DNA of 45,465 nt from an uncultured Kiritimatiellota bacterium (GTDB taxonomy: Bacteria; Verrucomicrobiota; Kiritimatiellia; RFP12; UBA1067). The stretch lies in the NCBI GenBank assembly GCA_934654805.1, contig CAKUGW010000009.1, positions 1 through 45,465 on the forward strand. The letters run 5' to 3'. This document shows positions 30,708 to 39,133 of this stretch, one piece after another (positions within the stretch are counted from its first letter, which is position 1; each line of letters begins with the position of its first letter). Made by a program: the position numbers and the translations under genes. The notes under the pieces were generated by a model that was not told where the DNA came from, searched no databases, and saw only the letters and a program-made list of their open reading frames with translations.

Positions 30708-32606
30708 TCACCACGTCACCTCGGCGAAGCCGGACGCGGGGACGGGCAGGCGGACGAGCCCGGCCGCCGGCGCGACCGTCCCGGCGGGCCTCCCGAACAC
30801 GTCGAAGAGCCGAACCGCCGCCGGGCGCGCCGCGAAATCGACAACCATCCCCTCCGCGCCCGTCGCATTGACGAGAACGACCGTCCGGTCAGGCTCGCCC
30901 GTGCGCACGGCCACATCGCCCGAATAGGACGTGGCGACACGCTCGGTTTCGCTTTCCCCCTCGACCCACGTGTAGCCGCTCTCGGCGTGGTGCGGCGTGA
31001 AACGCCCTTTCACGAGCGCGTCGCGGTGGCGGCGCGAGAAGTCCAGCCAATGGCGGATCACCTCCCGGTGGTCGGGGCGTATCTTTGCGAGAACCATCGA
31101 ATACTGGATCGTCGAATAGAGCGCGTTCAGAATCGGCAAGGCCGCGCCCTCCGGCGTTTCGTCCTTCGACCAGACCAGCATGTCGGAGTGGACGGCCAGC
31201 GGCCCCGACGTGAGCCGCAGGTCGCAGATGCGCCGTCGGTTCGCGCAGGGATCGGCCGGGCAGTCCCACGCGCGCATCATGTTCCCGTACTGGAGAACCG
31301 CCGGCCCCATGTAGCTCTGCCGGAACTCGACGAGCACGTCCGGGTTGATCTTCCGCAGCCGCACGAGAACGTCCTTCATCAGCCGGTCCACCGCGAGCGG
31401 CACCTCCCGGAAGTCGCGCCCGGCGTAGCCCTCCGCGACCGCCGGATCCGCGCCATCGACCGCGAAAGCGTCGATGAAGTCGAGCTTCACGCCGTCGAAG
31501 CCCCACTCCCCGACGACGCGCTCATATGTCCGGATAAGGTACTCGCGCACCTCCGGAAAACGCGGGTCGAGAATCGCGCTCCGGCCCGGCGACTTCGTGC
31601 CGCGTACCTGAAGATACTTTCCCTTGAACCGTTCAAACGCCCTCGACTCGTCCCCGACGTAGGGCACGGCCAGCCAGAGCATGTACCTGAGCCCCGCCGC
31701 CCGGACCCTCGCGACGTGCCCCCTCATGTCGGGGAAACGCGACGGCACAGGCGTCCAGTCGCCGACGGCCGAGTAAAACGTCGCGCTGTCCTCCTTCTGC
31801 CAGCCGTCGTCGAGGATCATCGTCTTCATCCCGAGTGCGGCGGCGAGGCGCGCCTCCGCCTCCAGCGGCTCGGCGCGGACATCCTGGAGATAGGCGTACC
31901 ATGTCGAGTAAAGCGGCTCGAACGCGGCCTCCGGAACGTGCGCCGGACGAAAGCCGTTCACGCGCGAGATCCAGTCCGCCGCCTCTCGCACCGTGTCGGG
32001 CAGCGTACCGTTCCGGCGGTCGACCAGCACAGAGACCGCATACGCCCGCATCGGCGCCGTTGGCTGCGCGAAGAACTCGCAGCGGGCGATGACGTCGCAC
32101 GTCTCGTCATCGGCATAGAGGCCGAACGCGACCGGGCGCATCGCCTCGGACGCGGCGAGGGCGACCGGCGCGCGCTCCACCGCATTGAAGCCAACCGCGA
32201 GCGGCAGGTCGCGCGCGAGCTCCGAGCGGTACTTCGCGCACCATCCCCACCAAAGCTTGGGGCGAAGATGCCGCGCGTCGCCGTTGACGGACATGTCGCT
32301 CGTCCAGACGTTCTGCACGCCCGCGCCGCTGCCGCGCAGGTAGACGCCGAACGGCGGCGGGTTCGTCTCGGCCGACGCGGCGATGCGCACTGTCACGACG
32401 TCTCGCCCTTCGTCCGTCGAGGCCGAAACGTCAAACGTCCACAAGCCGGGATCGTCGCACGTCACCTCCGCGACGCCCGCGAAGGCCGTCCGGACCGTCG
32501 CGACGACCTTCGCCTTGTGCTCCATGTCCGTCGCGCCGAGCGTCCCGGCGGCCAGCGCCGCGACGAGGGCCGGAAGCGCCGCCTTCCTATTCGATGACCA
32601 TTCCAT
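30708..32606 (-). CDS. GH36-like alpha-galactosidase
   Basis: A 632-residue clan-D enzyme. An N-terminal beta domain precedes the TIM barrel with YSTWYAYLQ, MILDDGWQK (about 262-270), DGVKLDFID (nucleophile Asp about 376) and RAWDCPADP (acid/base Asp about 446). A C-terminal beta sheet domain follows (VRLFDVFGRPAGTV). These are the hallmarks of GH36/GH31-related alpha-galactosidases and alpha-N-acetylgalactosaminidases. A hydrophobic start (LPALVAALAAGTLGA) indicates export. The gene begins 20 nt inside the end of the FAD-oxidoreductase gene, with AAAGG ten bases before the ATG, so translation is probably coupled. Exact specificity is not deducible. Confidence 0.83.
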   Translation of the reverse strand: MEWSSNRKAALPALVAALAAGTLGATDMEHKAKVVATVRTAFAGVAEVTCDDPGLWTFDVSASTDEGRDVVTVRIAASAETNPPPFGVYLRGSGAGVQNVWTSDMSVNGDARHLRPKLWWGWCAKYRSELARDLPLAVGFNAVERAPVALAASEAMRPVAFGLYADDETCDVIARCEFFAQPTAPMRAYAVSVLVDRRNGTLPDTVREAADWISRVNGFRPAHVPEAAFEPLYSTWYAYLQDVRAEPLEAEARLAAALGMKTMILDDGWQKEDSATFYSAVGDWTPVPSRFPDMRGHVARVRAAGLRYMLWLAVPYVGDESRAFERFKGKYLQVRGTKSPGRSAILDPRFPEVREYLIRTYERVVGEWGFDGVKLDFIDAFAVDGADPAVAEGYAGRDFREVPLAVDRLMKDVLVRLRKINPDVLVEFRQSYMGPAVLQYGNMMRAWDCPADPCANRRRICDLRLTSGPLAVHSDMLVWSKDETPEGAALPILNALYSTIQYSMVLAKIRPDHREVIRHWLDFSRRHRDALVKGRFTPHHAESGYTWVEGESETERVATSYSGDVAVRTGEPDRTVVLVNATGAEGMVVDFAARPAAVRLFDVFGRPAGTVAPAAGLVRLPVPASGFAEVTW

Positions 32607-35193
32607 CCTTCACCAGCCTTTCCCTGAGCTTTCCGTAGTCGACGTCCTGCACGGCGCGGCCGCCCGCGAGGGCCTGCGCCGCCGCCGTGCCCGCGACCTG
32701 CCCGAGCGCGAAGAACACCGGCTCCATGCGGATCGACCCGTAGGCGATGTGCGAGGCCGAGAGGCAGACGGGCACGAGCAGGTTCGCGCACTCGCCGCGT
32801 CGCGGCACGAGCGCGAGGTACTCGACCGGATAGGGGCGCGGAAACCCGTGGTCCTGCACGTCGCCCTCGTTCGCGACGCGGCCGTCGACCACATGGCGGC
32901 GCACGTTGTGCGAGTCCATGCCGTAGGCCGCGAGCGCGACGGGGTGCGGCACCTGGCGCCGCCGCCGGCAGTCGCGCTCGGTCATCACGTATTCGCCGAC
33001 CATGCGCCGCGCCTCGCGCACGTAGAGCTGGCGCTGCCAGCCGTCGCCGTAGCCGTCCGCGAACTCGTCGCGGCACGTTCCCCAGCGCGACCAGAACGCG
33101 CGGACGCCCGCCGGGACGCGCGGATGGTTCGCGAGCGTCCAGAAGAGCCCCCGCTGGTACTTCAGGTGGGCGCGCACGATCTCCTCGCGCCGCTCGTCGG
33201 ACGCCTCCGGGTAGTCCCAGTTCGCGCCGACAAAGTCCGTCGAGAACCCGCCTCGGCTGTTCGTGTCCGTCTTGCGGTTCGGCATCGCGGCGAAGTTGAC
33301 GAGCGTCAGGTCCTCCCCCGCCTCGGCGAGGCGGAAGAGGATCTCGTAGTCGCGCGCGTCGTAGCCCTCCGGCTTCGCGAAGGGGATGCGGTTCTCGGGG
33401 ACGTCGGTCAGGCACGAGCGGAAGCAGTAGGCCTGCACGCGATGGTCGCCCGACCCGTTCGGCGACTCGCGCCCCAGGGGCTCGATGCCGCGCAGGAGGC
33501 CCGACGACGGGTCGCCCGGCACGGCGTAGGGGTCGATGCGCACGTGGATCTGGTTGTCCCATGCCTTCGGGAAGTCCGCCGGATGCCAGCCGGACTGGAC
33601 GCCGTTGACCGTCTCGCCGTAGACCGCGTTCGCCTCGCGCCCGACGGCGTACGAGACGCCCGCCGCCGCCATCAGGTCGCCCTCGTAGGTCGCGTCGACG
33701 AACATCCGCGCGCGGAAGACCTTGCCTGACTTCGTGCGGAGCGAGACGATGCGCCCGTCCGCGACGATGACGCCGCCGGGACCGCGGTCAAGCCGTTCGC
33801 CGCGACGGACGTCGAGCCCCTCGCGCCGCTCCCACCCCTCCAGGACCTTCAGCGCGGCGGACGGCTCGAACGTCCACATCGCGTCCTCGTCCGGGTCGTT
33901 CGTCGTCTGCCCGCCGGCGCGGTAGTCCTCGCGCCGCTGCCACGTCCAGCTCTCCGGCTTCGCGTAATGCGCCTTGACGGCGCGGTAGAACTCCCGCGCG
34001 ATGCCGCCGAACGCCCGCTTCACGCCGATGTCCGTCTGGCCGAGGCCGCCCGTCGTAAGGCCGCCGATCCGCCGCGTCGGCTCAAGGACGACGACGTCCT
34101 TCAGCCCGGCGCGCCTGGCCGCGACGGCGGCCGCGAGGCCGGCGGACGTGCCGCCGCAGACGACGAGGTCGAACGTCCGCGACGGCTCCGGCAGGACGCC
34201 GGGGAAGGCGCGGATCTCCGCGTGCGGCGAGTCGCCCCGGGGCTTCGACGCCGCGAAGAGCAGGCGGCGCCCGTCCGGCTCCGCGAGGACGAACGGACGC
34301 TCCAGCCGCTCGATGTCGCCGCGCGGGAAGAGCTCGCCCCGGTTCGTCCAGCGGATGCCGTCGCGGCTCTCGAACGTCACCAGCGCGCGGTCGGACGGGG
34401 AGTAGAACCGGCCGTTGTCGTGGATCGAGCAGCAGATGACGTCCCCCTCCAGCCAGAGGCAGGGGTCTTCGCCGGGGAAGTTCGCGCACCGCACGGGGAA
34501 TACGTCCTTCGAGACGACCTTCCACGGGCCGAGCGGCGAGTCGGCGACCGCCGCCGCGCAGCTGTTGCGGCAGTGGGGCCATTTCGCCGCCGGCGGCCAG
34601 CCCCACTTGTAGACCATCAGGAACCTGCCGTCCGGCATCCGCACGACCGCCGGATTCGACGCCATGATGCAGTCCCCCGACTCCGGCAGGACGGGCCGCC
34701 CCGTGCGGTGCCAGGGACCCTCGATGCGGTCGGCCCAGGCGACGCCGATGCGCTGGTTCAGGCGGAAGCTCCCCTTCGACGTCCCCGACGACGAGACGCC
34801 AGGCCGCGTGCCGTCGGCGAGGTCCGAATGCGTGCCCATGTAGAAGAGGTAGTACTTCCCGCCGTCGACGAGCACTTGCGGGTTGTGCACGACATCACGG
34901 TCGAAGTCCCCGTCGCGTCCCGAGCCGGGCAATATCGTCTTCACGAACCGATAGGGGCCGAGCGGGCCCGTCTCGGAGACCGCGAGCGCCGCCTCGCTCC
35001 TCGCGCACCACGCCTCGAAGCCGTCCGATTCGCGCCACCGCGAATGCACGAGCGCGAATCGTCCGTCCGGCAGCGCCACGGCGCTCGGGCACCAGACGCA
35101 CCACCCCGGCTCCTCGTAGACCTTGACGCCCGCCGCGTCCGCCCGCAAACCGATGGCCGCCATCAGGCCCAACATCGCGACAAATCCGCTCAC
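32587..35193 (-). CDS. GH43-like propeller domain fused to FAD-dependent oxidoreductase
   Basis: An 868-residue two-domain exported protein. Residues about 20-335 form a five-bladed propeller of the GH43/GH117 type (VDGGKYYLFYMGTHSD, MASNPAVVRMPDGRFLMVYK, DPCLWLEGDVICCSIHDNG). From about 337 an FAD_oxidored domain begins with LVVCGGTSAGLAAAVAARRA, then GGLTTGGLGQTDIG, ARMFVDATYEGDLMAAAGV and, near the end, ALGQVAGTAAAQAL. The second domain family is common in PVC and Bacteroidota glycan loci and is thought to oxidise sugars. The fusion suggests both halves act on the same glycan. It starts at a GTG overlapping the preceding stop (GTGA), with AGGA about eight bases upstream; a weak signal peptide follows. 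Confidence 0.82.
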   Translation of the reverse strand: MSGFVAMLGLMAAIGLRADAAGVKVYEEPGWCVWCPSAVALPDGRFALVHSRWRESDGFEAWCARSEAALAVSETGPLGPYRFVKTILPGSGRDGDFDRDVVHNPQVLVDGGKYYLFYMGTHSDLADGTRPGVSSSGTSKGSFRLNQRIGVAWADRIEGPWHRTGRPVLPESGDCIMASNPAVVRMPDGRFLMVYKWGWPPAAKWPHCRNSCAAAVADSPLGPWKVVSKDVFPVRCANFPGEDPCLWLEGDVICCSIHDNGRFYSPSDRALVTFESRDGIRWTNRGELFPRGDIERLERPFVLAEPDGRRLLFAASKPRGDSPHAEIRAFPGVLPEPSRTFDLVVCGGTSAGLAAAVAARRAGLKDVVVLEPTRRIGGLTTGGLGQTDIGVKRAFGGIAREFYRAVKAHYAKPESWTWQRREDYRAGGQTTNDPDEDAMWTFEPSAALKVLEGWERREGLDVRRGERLDRGPGGVIVADGRIVSLRTKSGKVFRARMFVDATYEGDLMAAAGVSYAVGREANAVYGETVNGVQSGWHPADFPKAWDNQIHVRIDPYAVPGDPSSGLLRGIEPLGRESPNGSGDHRVQAYCFRSCLTDVPENRIPFAKPEGYDARDYEILFRLAEAGEDLTLVNFAAMPNRKTDTNSRGGFSTDFVGANWDYPEASDERREEIVRAHLKYQRGLFWTLANHPRVPAGVRAFWSRWGTCRDEFADGYGDGWQRQLYVREARRMVGEYVMTERDCRRRRQVPHPVALAAYGMDSHNVRRHVVDGRVANEGDVQDHGFPRPYPVEYLALVPRRGECANLLVPVCLSASHIAYGSIRMEPVFFALGQVAGTAAAQALAGGRAVQDVDYGKLRERLVKDGMVIE

Positions 35194-36791
35194 TTCGACA
35201 TCCTTTCCTGATTTTCACGTTCAAAGTCAACGGCGGCGCGCTCTGTCAGCACACATGGCGAGTCATAAGCCGGCACGTGGACGAACGAAACGCCCGCCGA
35301 ATGGACGATCTGAAGTTTCGCGGGAAAGGCGTAGACCGCCCCCGTAAAGAGATCGATCCAGACGGGATCCTTCAGAGGCGCACCCGTCCATTCCAGCACA
35401 ATCGGGCGCGTCGTGAAATCGTCGGACGGAATGCCTGCGCGCGTGAGATTCTCCAGCCGCCAAGTCCCGTCCGCCGACTGTCGATAATCCAATTCGTTCA
35501 GGCGAACCTCCGAGACTTCCCATGACTTGCCGAGCAGACGCTTGTTCACGTCCACCAAACCCCGTGTCCAGAAAACGAAGAGCGGATGCCGCGCATCCTT
35601 TGCGTATTCGTAGAGCGCAAGCGTACGGTCGCACGTCGAGACGCCGGGCTGACGCACGCGCACGAGCGTGTCGTCGAAAAGCGAGGCGACATTCTGCACC
35701 GCGTAATAGGCTTTCTTGACCTGATAGACCTGACGGTTCGCGTTCGCGCGCAGCAGCCCCTTGCGGTTTTGGTAGACATACGGCGCATGCGGCGGACGAT
35801 ACTGGAGATCGCAAATCGAATAGACGGTGCTGCCGCAGTCGTGGCCAAGGTCTCCGAGCATGCGGCGCATGTTCCACTTCGCCTGCGAGTTTTCGCTCCA
35901 CGGATAGAGCCACAGCGCAAATCGGTCGCTGAACTCGGATGGGCAACCGTTCTCGCCCTGCCGCATCCTGGCCTTGGGCGCGTATTTCGCACAGATTTCC
36001 TGAAGTTTCTTGACGCGCGCATAAGACGAGTCCGGATTCACCGCATAGCCGTGATAGACGAACGTGTCGAAAAGGTCGATGCCGCCGAGTTTCGCGATTT
36101 CGACGAGGCAGGTCTCGAAAAACTCCGGCTCGTTGGACGCGAGCGAAAGTCCGTGTACGCGGCAGTCGGGGATGAGACGCTTGAGGATGCGCGCCGTGCG
36201 CACGCACAGGTCGGCGATGACGGGCGGCGGATTCATCCCGCCGTTGTCCGGCTCGTTCCACGTCGCAAAGTCACGGATGCGTCCCTTGTAGTGCGTTGCC
36301 AATGTCTCAACCCAGGCATCCCACTTCGCCAAGCCCTCCGGTGTGTCCGGCGTTCCGTTCGCGAGACCCGCGCCACCCGCGCCTTTGTAGATAGGATTGC
36401 CGTAACTGATGTCAAGGTAGACGTTGATGCGGTTCGCGTTCGCCCAGTCGACGCAGCGATCCAGCCACGCGAAGTCGAACTCTCCGGGCTTCCTCTCGCA
36501 TTTCGCCCAGCCGGCGAACAGACGAATCTCCTTGATGCCGAGCGGCACGATGTAGTCCTTGTATTCGCCGAAGTCGGTGAAGTCTCGGTCAAGGCATTCG
36601 CAGCCGAGCGTCCAGTTCGACCCGTGAATCTCGTTCGCCGTGCGCGGGCGAAGCGTGCCGAGGCGCGACAGCTCGACGCACAACGGACTTTGATTGCGGC
36701 CGTGCCCCGTCTTGATCGGCGCAAGGTCGATGCCGGCAAATGCCGTCTTCAGGACGACCGTCTGGACAATCAGCATGAGAGCTCTTTTCAT
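35190..36791 (-). CDS. GH39-like clan-A glycoside hydrolase
   Basis: A 533-residue secreted enzyme. Signal peptide MKRALMLIVQTVVLKTAFAG is followed by a TIM barrel with IRLFAGWAKCERKPGEFDF, FATWNEPDNGG (acid/base Glu about 179) and MRQGENGCPSE (nucleophile Glu about 281), and a beta domain to the end. The plan fits GH39 (beta-xylosidase, alpha-L-iduronidase and related enzymes), though other clan-A families are possible. The ATG at 36791 is preferred to a GTG one codon upstream because AAAGG lies six bases before it. The gene's end overlaps the FAD-oxidoreductase start by four bases, and its start is 21 nt after the previous gene. Confidence 0.8.
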   Translation of the reverse strand: MKRALMLIVQTVVLKTAFAGIDLAPIKTGHGRNQSPLCVELSRLGTLRPRTANEIHGSNWTLGCECLDRDFTDFGEYKDYIVPLGIKEIRLFAGWAKCERKPGEFDFAWLDRCVDWANANRINVYLDISYGNPIYKGAGGAGLANGTPDTPEGLAKWDAWVETLATHYKGRIRDFATWNEPDNGGMNPPPVIADLCVRTARILKRLIPDCRVHGLSLASNEPEFFETCLVEIAKLGGIDLFDTFVYHGYAVNPDSSYARVKKLQEICAKYAPKARMRQGENGCPSEFSDRFALWLYPWSENSQAKWNMRRMLGDLGHDCGSTVYSICDLQYRPPHAPYVYQNRKGLLRANANRQVYQVKKAYYAVQNVASLFDDTLVRVRQPGVSTCDRTLALYEYAKDARHPLFVFWTRGLVDVNKRLLGKSWEVSEVRLNELDYRQSADGTWRLENLTRAGIPSDDFTTRPIVLEWTGAPLKDPVWIDLFTGAVYAFPAKLQIVHSAGVSFVHVPAYDSPCVLTERAAVDFERENQERMSK

Positions 36792-36812
36792 CACGAACCT
36801 TTCGTTTTTTTT

Positions 36813-39104
36813 TCAGCCGAAGCGATCCGCCTCGTTGCGGACGTCGGACTCCTTCAGCGCATGGCGTTCAAAGCGGATCCGCCTCTCCCAGACTCCCGCG
36901 TCGTCCGTCTCGAACGGCACGGCGACGACAAGTTCCTCGGTATTGACGTCCTTGCCGATCCGCCCCTGGCGGGTGTCCGCGAGATGCCAGCCGGGCGGCG
37001 CGAAGAGGTAGACGACGCCGCGCTCGCGCCGCGGACGCCTCACCGTCACGGCGAGCGTCCCGGACGCCGCGTTCCACGCGCCGCCGGCATCGCGCCCCGT
37101 GAACGCGCTCGACGTGCCGATCACCTGCGGCGTCTTGAGGCAATCGACCAGACGGTAGATTCGGACGGATTCGGGCGGCACCGAGACGGCGACCTCGTCG
37201 CGGTGCCGGTTGCGCATCCGCGCGTCAAAATAGTCGAAGAGGACGAAGACGCCCCTGCGGCGCAGCGTCCGCCGGATCGGCGACGGGCCCATGTTGACGA
37301 CGGCAAAGACGCTCGCGTCCGCGAAATCGTACCGCAGGACGGACGGCGGCTCGCCCGGCTCGCCCGTGAAGAGGTCCTCCGGGACGGCGGGGGCGCCTTC
37401 GCGCGGGAAGGTCGCCGTCACGAGCGCCAGCCGCTCGGGCGTGATGTCGCGCGGGTCGTCTCCGAACATGGACGACGCGCCCGCAAAGGCGTGGATCGCC
37501 GCGCTGACGCGGGCGTGCTCGAGCGGCAGCGGCTCGCCGACCGTCAGCACGTTGCCGAGGTCGTTGTTGAAAAGCCGCCCGTGCGTGTAGTAGGTCGCCG
37601 TGTTGTAGAGCGACCGTTCGGGCCCCGTCCAGAAGCCGATCCGGTTGATCGCGAAACTCGCCGGATAGAAGAACGCGTCCGGATGGATGTTCCGTCCCTC
37701 GCCAAGGTCGCCGGCCGTCCGCACGCCATCGACCGTCCCCACGCAGCAGAACGTCGGGCCCGAACAGCCCAGGAGGTACGTATCCGGCCCTGCCGCCGCG
37801 CGAATCGTCTGCATGGCCCGGCAAAACGCCTCGACGCGACTGCGCGAGCCGTCCGCACCGCTGAAGCGCGGCGCGTCCGGCCCGACGCCGCCATAGGCCA
37901 GGCCCGTCTGCAGGAAGTCGAGCATGTAGTAGCGCACGCCGTGCGCGCGCAGGTAGGCGAAGTCGTCCGCCAGCTTCGCGACGACTTTCGGGACAGACGG
38001 GTCGAGCGCGTAGATCGCCGGCCGCTTGGCGCGCGGCAGACGGCCGGCGTCGCCGTGCGACCAGGCCGTCTTGAAGACCCAGGGCGTGCCGTCCGCGTTG
38101 CGGTAGAGGGCGTCTGAGAATTCCGCCGTCATGTCCGTCAGCCCCGAGCTCAGCATGAACGGCCCCGCCCACGAGCCCATGACCCAGCCGATGTCGGCGT
38201 ACCGCTTCGCCGTGCCGTCGCGCCCGAGCGGATGGTTCGCGAGGTTCCAGCCCTTCCAGTCGCCGGGATTGCCGCCGGGGATGTTGGAGTTGCTGATCCA
38301 GGAATACCTGAAGCCGTAGCCCGGCAGAAGCTTCGACAGGGCCGCCGCCTTGTTGAACTTGGCCTCGTCGGCGTTTTCCGGTCCGCCCTGCGCGAGATGG
38401 GTCCATGCGCTGCCCGAGAGCCCGAGCGGCGGCGTGCGGATGAACTGCGGGCGGTAGTTCTCCGCCACGCGCGTCGCCCAGCGGACGAGCTGCGCGTGGG
38501 GATCGCGGCCGACGGCATAGGCGAACTCCTCGAACGGCGTCGCCGCGCCCGCCTTCAGCGTCCAGTCCTCGAAGGCGCCGGAGGCGCGGACGCGCGCGAC
38601 GCCGCCCGTGCCCGACCAGTGGCACGAGGTCTCCAGCGTCGTGAACGTGGTGAAGCCGAACTGCAGCGCGAACGAGCCGTCGGGCTCGGCGAACTGGACG
38701 TGGATCGGGATGTCGCGCGCGGCCTTCGGGTCGCTGACGGCGCGTACCGTGCGCTGGCGCAGCTGGAGCCGCTGGAGGTCGAGAAACCGCACGCCGGGCC
38801 GTCCGGCGAGGACGCCGGCCTGCGCGTCGAGGATGTCGCAGCGCCCGAGCTTCACGTCGCGCGCGCCGCGATTGGCGATCTCGGACGCCACGAACGTCCA
38901 GTCGCCGTCGCGTCGCGTCCGCCACGTCCACGTGACCGGGCCGAAATGCCAGGTACGGACCCCGTCCGCCGTCTCCGACCGGTCCGGCGCACGACGCACG
39001 CCGTCGATTTCCATCTTCGGCGCGCCCTCCCCAAACGGGCCCTGCCGTTCCGCCGCGCACACGAACGGCATCACGAACAGCGCGGCAAACGTCAAGCTTC
39101 TCAT
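36813..39104 (-). CDS. Secreted TIM-barrel glycoside hydrolase, clan-D-like
   Basis: A 763-residue exported protein with signal peptide MRSLTFAALFVMPFVCAAE. An N-terminal beta-sandwich (to about 270) precedes a barrel with GFRYSWISNSNIPGG, HGVRYYMLDFLQTGLAYGG (candidate nucleophile Asp) and YLLGCSGPTFCCVGTVDGVR followed by TAGDLGEG (candidate acid/base Asp). A C-terminal beta domain closes the chain. The layout resembles alpha-galactosidase/GH31-GH36-type enzymes, but I cannot assign the family. It lies 29 nt after the surface-protein gene. The ATG at 39104 is supported by the signal peptide; longer frames upstream overlap the preceding gene and lack one. Confidence 0.72.
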   Translation of the reverse strand: MRSLTFAALFVMPFVCAAERQGPFGEGAPKMEIDGVRRAPDRSETADGVRTWHFGPVTWTWRTRRDGDWTFVASEIANRGARDVKLGRCDILDAQAGVLAGRPGVRFLDLQRLQLRQRTVRAVSDPKAARDIPIHVQFAEPDGSFALQFGFTTFTTLETSCHWSGTGGVARVRASGAFEDWTLKAGAATPFEEFAYAVGRDPHAQLVRWATRVAENYRPQFIRTPPLGLSGSAWTHLAQGGPENADEAKFNKAAALSKLLPGYGFRYSWISNSNIPGGNPGDWKGWNLANHPLGRDGTAKRYADIGWVMGSWAGPFMLSSGLTDMTAEFSDALYRNADGTPWVFKTAWSHGDAGRLPRAKRPAIYALDPSVPKVVAKLADDFAYLRAHGVRYYMLDFLQTGLAYGGVGPDAPRFSGADGSRSRVEAFCRAMQTIRAAAGPDTYLLGCSGPTFCCVGTVDGVRTAGDLGEGRNIHPDAFFYPASFAINRIGFWTGPERSLYNTATYYTHGRLFNNDLGNVLTVGEPLPLEHARVSAAIHAFAGASSMFGDDPRDITPERLALVTATFPREGAPAVPEDLFTGEPGEPPSVLRYDFADASVFAVVNMGPSPIRRTLRRRGVFVLFDYFDARMRNRHRDEVAVSVPPESVRIYRLVDCLKTPQVIGTSSAFTGRDAGGAWNAASGTLAVTVRRPRRERGVVYLFAPPGWHLADTRQGRIGKDVNTEELVVAVPFETDDAGVWERRIRFERHALKESDVRNEADRFG

Positions 39105-39133
39105 CTTTCGATCACCTTGCCCTTCTGTCTTCT

